Part shown: in pieces, positions 1 through 9,500 of the stretch
How positions within the stretch are numbered: the first letter of the stretch is position 1
How the letters are laid out: every line of letters starts with the position of its first letter
Source of the DNA: CBDUQI01 sp965369325
GTDB lineage: Bacteria; Pseudomonadota; Gammaproteobacteria; Steroidobacterales; JBCBZW01
Direction of reading: 5' to 3'
Length of the DNA: 64,000 bases
Assembly (NCBI GenBank): GCA_965369325.1
Contig: CBDUQI010000006.1
Span: 1 to 64,000, forward strand
Translations under genes and position numbers: made by a program
Notes under the pieces: generated by a model
Told to the model about the DNA's origin: nothing
Seen by the model: the letters and a program-made list of their open reading frames with translations, nothing else
Database searches by the model: none

Positions 1-668
1 GGCTCAACAAAACTGGTACCAACACCCTGGGCACGATGTTCACTGCCTGGGGCTATCGCAACCGAAGCTACGATTCCAACACCACCACCGAATCGCCTTC
101 TTTCGAGTTACTGCGGGCTGGCAGGACCGACGCATTGATCGAGTTAATGGCGCAGTACGACAGCTTTGAAGACTGGCCCTGGCCCTTGCTGTATCGTGAA
201 ATCGACCAACACTATCCGGATGCACGTTTTATTCTCACCACGCGCAAAGACGCGGATAGCTGGTACCGCAGTCTGTGCAACATGGCAGTACGCATCGGCC
301 CGTTTCCATTGTTCGAAAAGCACGTGTACGGAGCAGCCATGCCGCAAGGGCATCGCGAGCAGTACATTGCCTGCTACGAACAACACAACGCTCAGGTGCG
401 CGAGTACTTCGGCGATCGGCCGGGAAAACTATTGCAGGTGTGCTGGGAACTCGGCGATGGCGCGAACGAAGTGGCCGCATTCCTCGGCACCGATGTCAGC
501 GCGGTAACGCCCACCCACGCCAATCGCAGCCCGCGTCGGGTGTACAGTGGAGACAACCTGTGGCGGGCGCATTTTCATCGACTGATCTACCAGCAGTTCC
601 TAACACCGGGCACCGTGGGTTACCGCATCGTTCGTGCGTTTCGCCACCGCGTGCTACGCCAGCGTTAA
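1..668 (+). CDS. Sulfotransferase family protein (5' partial)
   Basis: The reading frame is open from base 3 to the TAA at 666-668, so the start lies upstream of the window. The visible N-terminal part contains LNKTGTNTLG, the 5'-phosphosulfate-binding P-loop typical of PAPS-dependent sulfotransferases. Further on, the run YPDARFILTTRKDADSW matches the second PAPS-binding region of the family, where sulfotransferases usually read FI.(T/L)R. These enzymes move a sulfate group from PAPS to a hydroxyl or amine on a sugar, lipid or small molecule; the acceptor cannot be told. The next gene starts 14 bases downstream and encodes a glycosyltransferase, so the pair may decorate a glycolipid or other glycoside. 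The annotation rests on motifs only, and the missing 5' end limits it. Confidence 0.8.
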   Translation, partial: LNKTGTNTLGTMFTAWGYRNRSYDSNTTTESPSFELLRAGRTDALIELMAQYDSFEDWPWPLLYREIDQHYPDARFILTTRKDADSWYRSLCNMAVRIGPFPLFEKHVYGAAMPQGHREQYIACYEQHNAQVREYFGDRPGKLLQVCWELGDGANEVAAFLGTDVSAVTPTHANRSPRRVYSGDNLWRAHFHRLIYQQFLTPGTVGYRIVRAFRHRVLRQR

Positions 669-682
669 GCGTCGCACGGCAC

Positions 683-2059
683 ATGGCGAAAATTCTGATT
701 GCGACCAGCGGCCTGACCGGCATCGCCAATGCCAGTCTGGCGCTGGCGGTGCGCCTGAGGGACGCCGGGCATGTGGTCACCTGCGCCAGCCCGCAGCCCA
801 CTGTCGAGGCGGTGAGCGCGCAGGGACTGCCCTACCTGCGGCTTGCACCGATTAACTTCAACCCGGCCCCCAGTATCCCGCCAGGCATCGACGTGCGCGG
901 TAAGTTCTCAGCGCGACTGCGACGCTGGACCGGGCGCCGGGCACGCATCGCCGCCGGCATTGAGGCACTGGGTATGCAAGCTTTTGTGCACTTGTTGGAC
1001 CGCGAGCGGCCCGATCTACTGTTACTGGATTGCGAGCTGCACGAGCACATTATCACCGCAGTGAGTCGCGCAGTGCCGGTCGCATTACTCAGCCCATTTT
1101 TAAATCACTGGCGCAGCGCGGCCCTGCCACCGCTGCAAAGCGCCTTGATTCCGGGTCACGGTTTTGCGGGCAGTCCACTGGGGCTAACGTTGGCCTGGTG
1201 GCGTGTGCACGCGCAAAGGTGGTGGTTTCAGCGACGGGTTGCACTGCGCAACGGATTTTGTGAACGCCGGGCGGTACTGCTCGCCTATGCAAAGCAAGTA
1301 GGATTCGACCCCGGACAGTTTGACCGATACAGCTGGGTAACACTGCTCAGTTACCGGCGTCTGCCGGTGCTCAGCACAAATACGTTCGCGCTGGAATTCC
1401 CTCACACCCCGCCCGCCCATCTGCATTACCTTGGTGCGATGGTACGCACTGCGCAAATGGAGCGCGCCGTTTCTGGCGAGCTTGCCAGCACGCTGGCTGG
1501 GCTGTACGCCCAGCGACAGCAGGGCAGCATCTCGCTCTTGTACTGCAACCTCAGCACCATGGGCAATGAGGATCAGGCGTTTGCGCGTAAATTGATCCAA
1601 GCTGTCGGCGTGCGACCGGACTGGCGATTGATTCTCGGGCTCGGCGGGCAGACCCATCAATTCGCATCACTGCCGAGAAATGTGCACGCCTTCGACTGGT
1701 TGCCCCAGCTGCAAGTGCTAGCGCACGCTGATTGCGCCATCACCCACGGGGGCGTAAACACAATTAACGAGTGCATCGATACACAGGTGCCCATGCTGGT
1801 GTGCTCTGGTGAGCGCTACGATCAGCCGGGCTGCGCCGCCCGGGTGCGATATCACGGTATTGGACTTTGTACACCACGTGTGAGCACAAGCGTTGAGGCG
1901 CTAAACGCGTTGCTGAACGAGGTAATGGAAAGCCCGCGCATTCGCGAGGCACTACGTGCAATGCACCTGAAGCTGAGGGCTGATCACACCAAGCGTCTGG
2001 CCGAGTCAGTCATTGAAGCGCTGCTACACGCCCGCCAACCCGAAGACTCCGGCTTATGA
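683..2059 (+). CDS. UDP-glycosyltransferase-like (MGT/YjiC type, GT1) protein
   Basis: The protein has 458 residues and starts MAKILIATSGLTGIANASLA, a GT-B N-terminus with a glycine-rich first loop. The C-terminal half carries THGGVNTINECID followed by DQPGCAARV, matching the sugar-nucleotide donor site of GT1 enzymes (HGG...E...DQ). The start at 683 was chosen because homology-like sequence begins there, although the frame is open further upstream through the preceding gene. The expected reaction is transfer of a sugar from a nucleotide sugar to a lipid or small-molecule acceptor in the cytosol. It follows the sulfotransferase after 14 bases and probably shares its transcript. Acceptor and donor are unknown. 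Confidence 0.8.
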   Translation: MAKILIATSGLTGIANASLALAVRLRDAGHVVTCASPQPTVEAVSAQGLPYLRLAPINFNPAPSIPPGIDVRGKFSARLRRWTGRRARIAAGIEALGMQAFVHLLDRERPDLLLLDCELHEHIITAVSRAVPVALLSPFLNHWRSAALPPLQSALIPGHGFAGSPLGLTLAWWRVHAQRWWFQRRVALRNGFCERRAVLLAYAKQVGFDPGQFDRYSWVTLLSYRRLPVLSTNTFALEFPHTPPAHLHYLGAMVRTAQMERAVSGELASTLAGLYAQRQQGSISLLYCNLSTMGNEDQAFARKLIQAVGVRPDWRLILGLGGQTHQFASLPRNVHAFDWLPQLQVLAHADCAITHGGVNTINECIDTQVPMLVCSGERYDQPGCAARVRYHGIGLCTPRVSTSVEALNALLNEVMESPRIREALRAMHLKLRADHTKRLAESVIEALLHARQPEDSGL

Positions 2060-2188
2060 CACCTACACCACCCAGCAGATTGTTTGCGGGCTGACTGCCC
2101 TCGTCAGCGCCTGCACCACCGGAACTTCGATTGCGTGGGCTCGACCTGACTGCCTGCATTATCTTCTCAAGGTTTGCAGCACAGCCCA

Positions 2189-2217
2189 TTGATCGCGGGC
2201 GCTTGAGTCCCTAGAAT
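2189..2217 (+). promoter_or_regulatory. Sigma70-type promoter of tRNA-Thr
   Basis: A TTGATC -35 element at 2189-2194 and a TAGAAT -10 element at 2212-2217 are separated by exactly 17 bases. Transcription would begin near 2224, giving a leader of about 30 bases before the tRNA. Spacing and position support it; it is inferred from consensus only. Confidence 0.6.
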
Positions 2218-2254
2218 TGCCTCGTCCTGCCCGTCCAGGGGCACTATCGCCGGG

Positions 2255-2330
2255 GCTGGCGTAGCTCAGTTGGCAGAGCAGCTGATTTGTAATCAGCAGG
2301 TCGTAGGTTCGATTCCTATCGCCAGCTCCA
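2255..2330 (+). tRNA. tRNA-Thr (anticodon UGU)
   Basis: The sequence folds as a 76-base tRNA with encoded CCA at 2328-2330. The acceptor stem GCTGGCG (2255-2261) pairs with CGCCAGC (2320-2326). The anticodon stem GCTGA/TCAGC (2281-2285/2293-2297) holds the loop TTTGTAA, whose anticodon TGT at 2288-2290 reads ACA (threonine). The T-loop TTCGATT is present. The gene stands alone with its own promoter. No obvious terminator follows, and no integrase or duplicated tRNA 3' end was seen nearby. Confidence 0.96.
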
Positions 2331-2890
2331 TTTATCTCAATAAAAACAAAATATTAGAAATACCGCCGAAAGCAACCATTCGAGGCCATACGGTCTTTGG
2401 TTCGCGTAGGCGGTGTGCAGAACGCACGACTTCTCGGTGAGCCAACAAGGGCACGAAAGAATACCGAACCTGCTATCGCTTCTCGCCGGTATTCGATTGT
2501 TGCGCGCTGCTCGTCGTTCACTTGATGGACTAGCGCTTGCGCCCCTACGTGGTTCTTCACGCTCGGGAGCCGACCGTCACCGTGTGGATCCCAGACCGAT
2601 CCGATCCTGCACTATTCCCGGCGCAGTCCGGCGCGATCTACGGCCGGCTGGGATGGGGATCCTACGCTGCAGGTTTTATGAAGACGAAAACCGGTCAGTC
2701 TGGACTGGCGAAGTCAAATTCCTTACAGTGGTTGCGGTTTATCATGCACGGATTCGCACTACAAGTCTGGCAACGGAGTGCCCACGGTCACCCTGTGTAC
2801 CACTTACGTGACGGATCGCGCGATGTCAAACACCAGCGAAACACAGCTGCGAATCCTGCCCGCGCTTTCAGCGTACCGGCTTCCTTTAAG
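2331..2890. other. Gap between tRNA-Thr and GGDEF-EAL gene; no supported gene
   Basis: About 560 bases without a recognised gene. The frame of the downstream GGDEF-EAL gene stays open back to a possible ATG at 2537, but its translation does not look like any part of that protein. An ATG at 2823 opens a 23-codon ORF in another frame whose TGA (2892-2894) overlaps the GTG at 2891, so it could be a leader peptide or the sign of a one-base frameshift at the true N-terminus. Confidence 0.4.
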
Positions 2891-4903
2891 GTGAGGCTTC
2901 CGCGTTACATCAGTCAGTCCATCGGACTGACCCAGGCGATCACGGTGCTGGTGGCCAGCCTGCTCATTGGGCTCGCCTTGAGCACGGTACAGCTGGCCTA
3001 CACATTTCAGTCCGAGCATCGTGCCGCAATTCAACTTAGTGAAGAGATCCTCACCCTGGGCGAAGGTGGAGCGACTACCGCGAGTTGGACGCTGGATCAG
3101 CGTATCGCGGAGGAAGTGGTCAACGGCGTGATCGCACTTGGCGACGTTCAAACCGTCACGCTGCGTGATGAGGCCGGCGAGATCCTGGCCAGCTCAGTGC
3201 GCTCGACCAGAACCTACAGCCGTTTGACCACCTGGTTCGCGAAAACGTTCATTGGTGACTCGATCCGTGGACAGCGGACTCTGTCGGTCTCCGCTGGCGG
3301 GAAATCGCAAACGGTGGGTGTGTTCTCCATCGTACTGGCACCGGAACATATTGCTGAACGTTTCGTCGGCATCGCGATTCCGGTGCTCATCGCTGGCGCG
3401 TTTCAGGCGTTGGCGATCGGTCTGGTTCTACTGTGGCTTTCCTCGCGCCTCGTCACCACCCCGCTGCGGCGGGCGGCGTCGGCGATAAAAACCATCAATC
3501 CGGAAAATCCCAGCGAAACAGTAATCGACATTGCGCCCACCCATGAGAACAACGAGCTGGGGTACCTGCTTCGGCACACCAACAAGATGGTTAATAGCCT
3601 GAGCAGCGTGCAACGGCAACTCAGGTTGCTCGCCACCCACGACCCGCTGACCAAACTACCCAACAGGAGTTGTATTTTTTCCAGGCTAGAGCGCGCGCTC
3701 GCGCGCGCGCGGCGTTGCAAATCTCGTGTCGCAGTGTTGTTTATCGATCTTGATAATTTCAAGATCATCAACGATTCCCAGGGGCATAGCCACGGCGATG
3801 CTTTGCTAGCGCAGGTGGCCATGCTGTTACGCCGCGCACTACGCGCCAACGACTCGGTAGGCCGTTTAGGCGGTGATGAGTTTCTGGTGGTGGTTGAAGA
3901 TATCGAGGACGTGGGCGATGTGGTGCGAACAGTACAGAGAATAGAATCGAATTTGTCGCAACCGGTGGAAGTGGGCAACTCGGCGATGAGTGTTCACTGC
4001 AGCACCGGCATTGCCGTGTTCCCCGATGACGGCGATAGCGCTGGCGATCTGGTACGACATGCGGATATGGCAATGTACCAGGCGAAAGAGGAGACCGGAA
4101 ACCAGTTTCATTTTTTCGCACCCGAAATGAGCGAGCGCATGCAAGCACGCCTCACCATGGAGGCGGCCTTGCGTGCAGCGCTGGATCGCAATGAGTTTAC
4201 GCTCGCCTATCAACCGAAATTCGAGACGCGGACCGGACTGCTCGCCGGCTGCGAGGCGTTGCTGAGATGGCAACGCGATGAGCGACTGCTGACGGCCGGT
4301 GAGTTCGTCAAGATTGCCGAGCAATCGGGCATCATTGTTGATATCGGGCGGGTGGTGCTTGAGCAAGCCTGCAAACAAGCACGCGATTGGGCCGCGCGTT
4401 TCATGCCAATTCCGGTCGCCGTCAACGTGTCGGCGCAGCAACTGCACGAACCGGATTTTGTCGATCACCTGCTGGAAACCACCGCGCGGCACAACATCGA
4501 GCCCGGTATGCTTGAGTTGGAAATCACTGAGACCGTGCTTATTAAAAGACTCAGTCATGTAGTCAAACAACTGGACCGCTTGCGCGAGGCGGGGATTGCC
4601 GTGAGCATCGATGATTTCGGCACCGGATACTCCTCACTATCGTATTTAACCCATCTGCCTGCCAGTTCGTTAAAGATCGACCGATCGTTTGTCTCCGGAC
4701 CGCAAAGCTCCGAAGTGGTGCTCACTATGATTATCGCCATGGCGAAGGCGCTGCGACTCACCACGGTCGCCGAGGGGGTGGAGTCTGAGTCGCAGCGCGC
4801 AAGCCTTGCCAGCATGGGTTGCGACGTGTTGCAAGGGTATCTGCTAGGTAGACCGATGCGCGCCAAAGACTTTGAGCGCCAATTCCTGAGTGCCGCCGCA
4901 TGA
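2891..4903 (+). CDS. Membrane-bound GGDEF-EAL c-di-GMP protein with HAMP
   Basis: Two membrane segments (near residues 15-38 and 155-185 counted from 2891) flank a periplasmic stretch of about 110 residues, followed by a HAMP linker, a GGDEF domain and an EAL domain. The cyclase site is intact (GGDEF), and an RAND sequence five residues upstream fits the RxxD inhibitory site. The EAL part keeps EALLRW, NVSAQQL, EITE, DDFGTGYSS and AEGVES, so phosphodiesterase activity is also likely. The start is uncertain: GTG 2891 sits just before the first membrane helix, while ATGs at 2537, 2679 and 2744 are in the same open frame. The next gene, for a periplasmic binding protein, overlaps the stop by four bases, suggesting the two form one sensory unit. 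Confidence 0.9.
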   Translation: MRLPRYISQSIGLTQAITVLVASLLIGLALSTVQLAYTFQSEHRAAIQLSEEILTLGEGGATTASWTLDQRIAEEVVNGVIALGDVQTVTLRDEAGEILASSVRSTRTYSRLTTWFAKTFIGDSIRGQRTLSVSAGGKSQTVGVFSIVLAPEHIAERFVGIAIPVLIAGAFQALAIGLVLLWLSSRLVTTPLRRAASAIKTINPENPSETVIDIAPTHENNELGYLLRHTNKMVNSLSSVQRQLRLLATHDPLTKLPNRSCIFSRLERALARARRCKSRVAVLFIDLDNFKIINDSQGHSHGDALLAQVAMLLRRALRANDSVGRLGGDEFLVVVEDIEDVGDVVRTVQRIESNLSQPVEVGNSAMSVHCSTGIAVFPDDGDSAGDLVRHADMAMYQAKEETGNQFHFFAPEMSERMQARLTMEAALRAALDRNEFTLAYQPKFETRTGLLAGCEALLRWQRDERLLTAGEFVKIAEQSGIIVDIGRVVLEQACKQARDWAARFMPIPVAVNVSAQQLHEPDFVDHLLETTARHNIEPGMLELEITETVLIKRLSHVVKQLDRLREAGIAVSIDDFGTGYSSLSYLTHLPASSLKIDRSFVSGPQSSEVVLTMIIAMAKALRLTTVAEGVESESQRASLASMGCDVLQGYLLGRPMRAKDFERQFLSAAA

Positions 4904-5682
4904 CAGCTCGCACCGCAGCGGTGCTCACACTGGTCGCGGTGAGCATCCTGCAGATCGGCACATTGTCGGCGCAGCAGACCGACCGCGTCGTCACACTGGT
5001 CGGCGACCCGTGGCCACCGTACATCCTGGGCGAACTCGGTCAGGAAGCCACTGGCGGAATTGGTGTGGAATTGATGCGAGCCATTTTCGAGCGAATCGAA
5101 AACACCCGCGTGAGTAATCCCATGGTGCCCTGGAACAGAGCCTTGCGAGAAGTAAAAACCGGAACCAAAGATGGTATCGGTATTTTGCTAAAAACGCCGG
5201 AACGCGAAACTTACATGGTCTACACCGACGAGCTGTTCAGATCCTACGCCACCGTCTGGTACTCAACCCGCAAGTTCCCCAACGGGATTGAGTGGCAACA
5301 GCATCTCGACCTAAAACCCTACACTATCGGCGTTATTCGGGGTCACCGCCATAGCGACGAGTTGAACAACCTTCTGGACGACGGCACCTTGAACTCGGTT
5401 GCGGTAACATCCGTGCATCAACTGTTCGCACTACTGGACAAAGGAAGAGTGGACTTGGTAGTAGCCGATTTCCAAGTAGGGGAGGCCTTCGCACAGACCT
5501 ACACCCAATCGGGCCGGCACGTGTTCGGCTCACAACGACCGACCGGCATAGAGATTTACTACATCGCCTTCTCCAAAAAGTCCTCTGCCAGGCACCTAAT
5601 CCCTGATATCAATCGGGCGATCCTGGAACTACGCGAGGAAGGTGTCATTCAGCGCTTGGTGGGCAATCCAATGGCGGACTAA
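4900..5682 (+). CDS. Periplasmic solute-binding protein (SBP_bac_3-like)
   Basis: The product has 260 residues with a signal peptide (MTARTAAVLTLVAVSILQ..., cleavage likely after LSA). The mature part begins VVTLVGDPWPPYI, typical of family 3 amino-acid-type binding proteins, and later shows the two-lobed pattern (IGVIRGH; RVDLVVADF). It starts inside the stop codon of the GGDEF-EAL gene (ATGA, 4900-4903), so translation is probably coupled. No ABC permease or ATPase gene lies nearby, which argues against a transport role and for ligand sensing in partnership with the membrane c-di-GMP enzyme, as known for NspS/MbaA. The ligand is unknown. Confidence 0.82.
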   Translation: MTARTAAVLTLVAVSILQIGTLSAQQTDRVVTLVGDPWPPYILGELGQEATGGIGVELMRAIFERIENTRVSNPMVPWNRALREVKTGTKDGIGILLKTPERETYMVYTDELFRSYATVWYSTRKFPNGIEWQQHLDLKPYTIGVIRGHRHSDELNNLLDDGTLNSVAVTSVHQLFALLDKGRVDLVVADFQVGEAFAQTYTQSGRHVFGSQRPTGIEIYYIAFSKKSSARHLIPDINRAILELREEGVIQRLVGNPMAD

Positions 5683-5858
5683 GTGTGAAAGTAGGTCGCC
5701 AACAAAGTAGCGCGCCTGCGAAATTGGAATAAGTCTAGCCCGGCTGCCGTGTGATCGCTGTCTCAGATTCGCCATTCAGACGCATTTGTTTACCGCACCG
5801 GTAGAGTAGTTCGCCTATAGTCTCCAGCTCCAGCGAAGCAAAGCTTGCAGGGGTTCCC

Positions 5859-6317
5859 ATGCGTGTTGTTGTCGTAGACGATTCTCCCGTGTTCCTTGAG
5901 ACCATTAGTGCCTTTCTCAGCAACCGGCGTAACATCGACCTAGTCGGGAGAGCGCCGCATGCAGAGGCGGCCCTGGCACTGGTCCAGGATCTTCGGCCAG
6001 ATCTCGTTATCGTCGATATGGTGATGCCGAAAATCGGTGGAGTGGAATTAACTAAATCCCTGAAAAAACTCGACAATCCACCAAGAGTAATCATGCTGAC
6101 CCTGGGTTGCCACCCGAAGTACTACGATGAGGCGGTGGACGCCGGCGCGGAAACTTTAATCGTCAAGATCGACGTGGAAACTCGCTTAATGCGGGCCATA
6201 GAATCGCCACCGGTTGCACAAGCCGCGCCGCCACCGGCGGACGTCGCTACGCTATGGCGAACGCAGCCGTGGAGCGACCACGATCAACCATCCACAACAG
6301 GCGCCGCCAAGAGGTAG
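5859..6317 (+). CDS. Receiver-domain-only response regulator
   Basis: This 152-residue protein is a CheY-like receiver domain: acidic pair D7/D8, phospho-acceptor D53 in DLVIVDMVMP, T81 in IMLTLG and K103 in IVKID. After about residue 115 there is only a proline/alanine-rich tail with no helix-turn-helix or enzymatic domain. It lies 177 bases after the solute-binding protein gene and 233 bases before a large sensor kinase, whose kinase type usually pairs with LuxR-type regulators. It may act by protein-protein contact or be a shortened regulator; the sequence does not decide between these. Confidence 0.85.
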   Translation: MRVVVVDDSPVFLETISAFLSNRRNIDLVGRAPHAEAALALVQDLRPDLVIVDMVMPKIGGVELTKSLKKLDNPPRVIMLTLGCHPKYYDEAVDAGAETLIVKIDVETRLMRAIESPPVAQAAPPPADVATLWRTQPWSDHDQPSTTGAAKR

Positions 6318-6550
6318 CCTCCGCTACCTACCCTAACCGGCATCCAGCTAGCCCACCCCAGCTTACGATTACTCATTGTACAGATCCGCGAGCGAGCGTC
6401 ATGGGCGTGCCTCGGCCCACGTTCGGTGCGATACCCGCCCCTCGACAGCCACCATTTGGCAAACGATGTGGGGGTGGTAAGCTAGTGGTGTAACAACAAC
6501 TAAGTTGCGATAAGGCACTCCGTCCGTATCCGAAGATTGCTGATGTTAAA

Positions 6551-9500
6551 GTGACCACTGCGCCCCGCCTTGGCCTCGCCATAGCACTCATCGTGTTCAG
6601 TGCGCTGAACGCGATCGCTCAAACACACGCGCCGCTCACGCGTGGCTTACCTTTTATCCGCTCATACGATCGCAGCGACTACGATGCGAGCAATCAAAAC
6701 TGGGCGGTAGCGATTTCAGCCACGGGATTGCTCTATGTCGCCAACGCAAGTGAACTACTTGAGTACAACGGCGTCAGTTGGCGCAAACTCCCGGAACTGA
6801 GTCTACAACGCGTTTACGCCGTGGTGGCCGGCCCGCAAGGGCGAATGTTCGTTGGCACAGCCAGTGATTTCGGTGAGCTAAACGTCGACGAAACGGGGCT
6901 TACACGCTACCAATCGTTGCGTGATCGACTGGATAATCAGGAGGGCTCGTTTGGCAGTATTCGGCAAATACTCCCAACCTCCGATCATGTATTTTTCCGC
7001 TCCGCCTCGCATATCATCGCCATGCAACGCCGCGACACCCCCCCCGTGCCAACGGACTTTACAGTCTGGGCTGTAGCCGACACGGAAGGTACGGCATTCG
7101 ATCAACTTGCCTGGCACCAGGAACAACTGATCGGCGCTGTACGTGGGCGCGGCTTGATGCGATTGAGCGCGGACGGCTTTACGCCGTGGCCCGGGACGCA
7201 ACAACTGGGGCAGTTTCGTCCCACACAACTACTCTCCCAAGCCGACGGTAGTTTGCTTGTCTGCACACTGGACGACGGGCTTTTCCGTTTGCGAGGTGAC
7301 CGGCTGACGCCACTGACCGGCCCAATCAATGAGTTTGCACTACGCAATCGGCCCACCAGCTGCACCGATTTTCAAGAGGGCATGCTACTGATCACTACCC
7401 TGAACGGCGGCGCCGCCAGTTTTGATCAACACGGGGAGTTGCAGCAGATTATCGATCAGGATGCGGGCCTGCGCGAGAATTGGGTGTCGGGAGCGCCAGC
7501 GATTGATCGGCGCGGTGCCTACTGGTTTGCGCTAGGTACGGGATTGGCGCGCATTGAGCTAGGGTTTTCAGCCGAGGTATTCGATGAGCGCGTGGGTTTG
7601 CGCGGTGGCCTCACGTCGATCGTGCGTCACAACGCTCGCCTCTACGTTGGTACCACTCAGGGTTTACTGCGGCTGGAACCGGGCCTGGCCCATGCGCCGG
7701 CACAGTTACTGCCCTTCTCACAAACACCCGATGCCGTGTGGGCACTCGCCAGTTTCGAAGGCCGCTTGGTCGCAAGTTTTGATCGTTACGTTGCAGTGGT
7801 GGCGGAGTCCGGCGAGATCACACCGATTCTCAAGGGGCTTTCGACGACGTTGGTGACGCTCGACAAGCGTCTTTACGTAGGCACCAGCACTGACGGCGTA
7901 CACGCGATCGAATCCTCTGGCACTCAACTTACCGATCTTGGTCGTATCGGTAATACTTCAAATCTCGTGCGCCGCATCGTTCCCGATGGCCAAGGTCACC
8001 TGTGGTTGCGGGCGTTTTACGGCGTCGAGGCACCGGCCGAGCGTATCGAACGAATCCACGAGAGCGCCCGCCCGGTCGCCGGACAGGCCCCTCACGTGAT
8101 TGGCGAGCACGACGGTTTGCCTCAGGGCACCCGAGTGTATCCGTTTATGCTTGCCGAACGCCTGATGGTCTGGATAGATGGGGAAATTTTCCAGCGCGAC
8201 CCAGTGACGGGCCTGTTCTCGGATACCCAAGACCCTGTCCTGCAATCCGTGAGGGGCGTTGCGATGCCGGTAAGGGATCGTGCCGGTCGCTGGTGGTTCG
8301 CCCGTAGCAACGGGTCCATCGCGCGTTTGAGTGTGGCTAAGTCCGACGCGACGCTCGACGTACAAATGCCGGTGCCAGACTATCTCAGTCATACCACCGT
8401 CTTGCTGTACTCAGATCCTGAGGACGACAGTGTCTGGACCGACAACTATGACACCACACTAGTACGCTATCGAGCGGGCGAAACGCCCAACGTTGACTGG
8501 TCACCCAATTTGCTTATTAGCGGATTGAGCGCTCAGGGACTTGGCAGAGTACCGCTGGCCGGCACGGACCAACCAACCACGCTTGCCTACGAGAACAACG
8601 CCGTCCAGGTAGCCTTCGCGGTGACCGACGCGCCGGCCGAAGGGGAGTATCGCGCAAGATTGGTGGGCCTGAATGAGCAGTGGGGCGAGTGGTCGGCGGC
8701 GACGACGCGGGAGTACCAAGCGTTAAGAGAGGGGCGTTATCGATTTGAAGTACAGGCGCGTGACTCCCGCGGTACTACCAGCACGACAGCCACCACCAGC
8801 TTTGTCATCCGTGCACCCTGGTTTAGACAGGTATGGGCTTACTTGCTATACGTTGCCGGCACCACCGCATTGTTTGGTGCCCTGTACTACTGGCGCTTGC
8901 ACCGGCTTCGACGGCGCATCGTAATGCTGGACCAACATGTGTTTGAGCGCGACCAGGCACAGGAAAAACTGCTCAAGTACCAACGAAAATTACGTCAGCT
9001 GGCGTCCGAGTTATCGTTGGCTGAAGAGCGCGCACGGCGCAACACGGCGGCCGATTTGCACGACGGTGCGGGACAACTGCTGGCGGCAAGTCTGCTTGAA
9101 CTTGGGGCCGCACAGAACCTAGCCTCCCCAGCACAGTCCGCGCACTTGCATAAGCTGCGTCGGCACATTAGCGATGCTCTGAGGCGGATTCGCAACATCT
9201 CGGTGGATTTGAGCCCACCGCAATTGCACAACTTGGGTTTTGCCGCTGCAGCTCGGTGGTGGATCGACAAGATTGCCAATGAGCACCCTGCCATTTTGTT
9301 TGAATTAAAATGCGATCTGCCACCGCTGTCATTAAGCCCCGACACTCGCATCGTACTATTCCAGGCGCTGCGGGAACTTACTCAAAACGCCATCAAACAC
9401 GGCCACGGCCAGATCCTCGAGGTGCTCGTTGAAAGACGGGGCGATGAGGTCGAATTGATTGTTATCGACAACGGCTGTGGGTTCGATCCATCTCAACTCG

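Noticed and set aside
275..682. Longer open frame upstream of the glycosyltransferase start
   Set aside because: It overlaps the sulfotransferase in another frame and the family sequence begins at 683.
2255..2330. tRNA-Thr as an integration site for a mobile element
   Set aside because: No integrase and no repeated tRNA 3' end were found, and downstream genes look like normal chromosomal ones.
2537..2890. N-terminal extension of the GGDEF-EAL frame with a GWG motif faintly like DUF2459 proteins
   Set aside because: Only a few residues agree, the histidine motif of that family is missing, and the extension has no supported start; it could be a remnant but evidence is too thin.
3691..3713. 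GC-alternating stretch as a possible repeat or Z-DNA element
   Set aside because: It encodes the arginine/alanine-rich helix of the GGDEF domain and is explained by coding.
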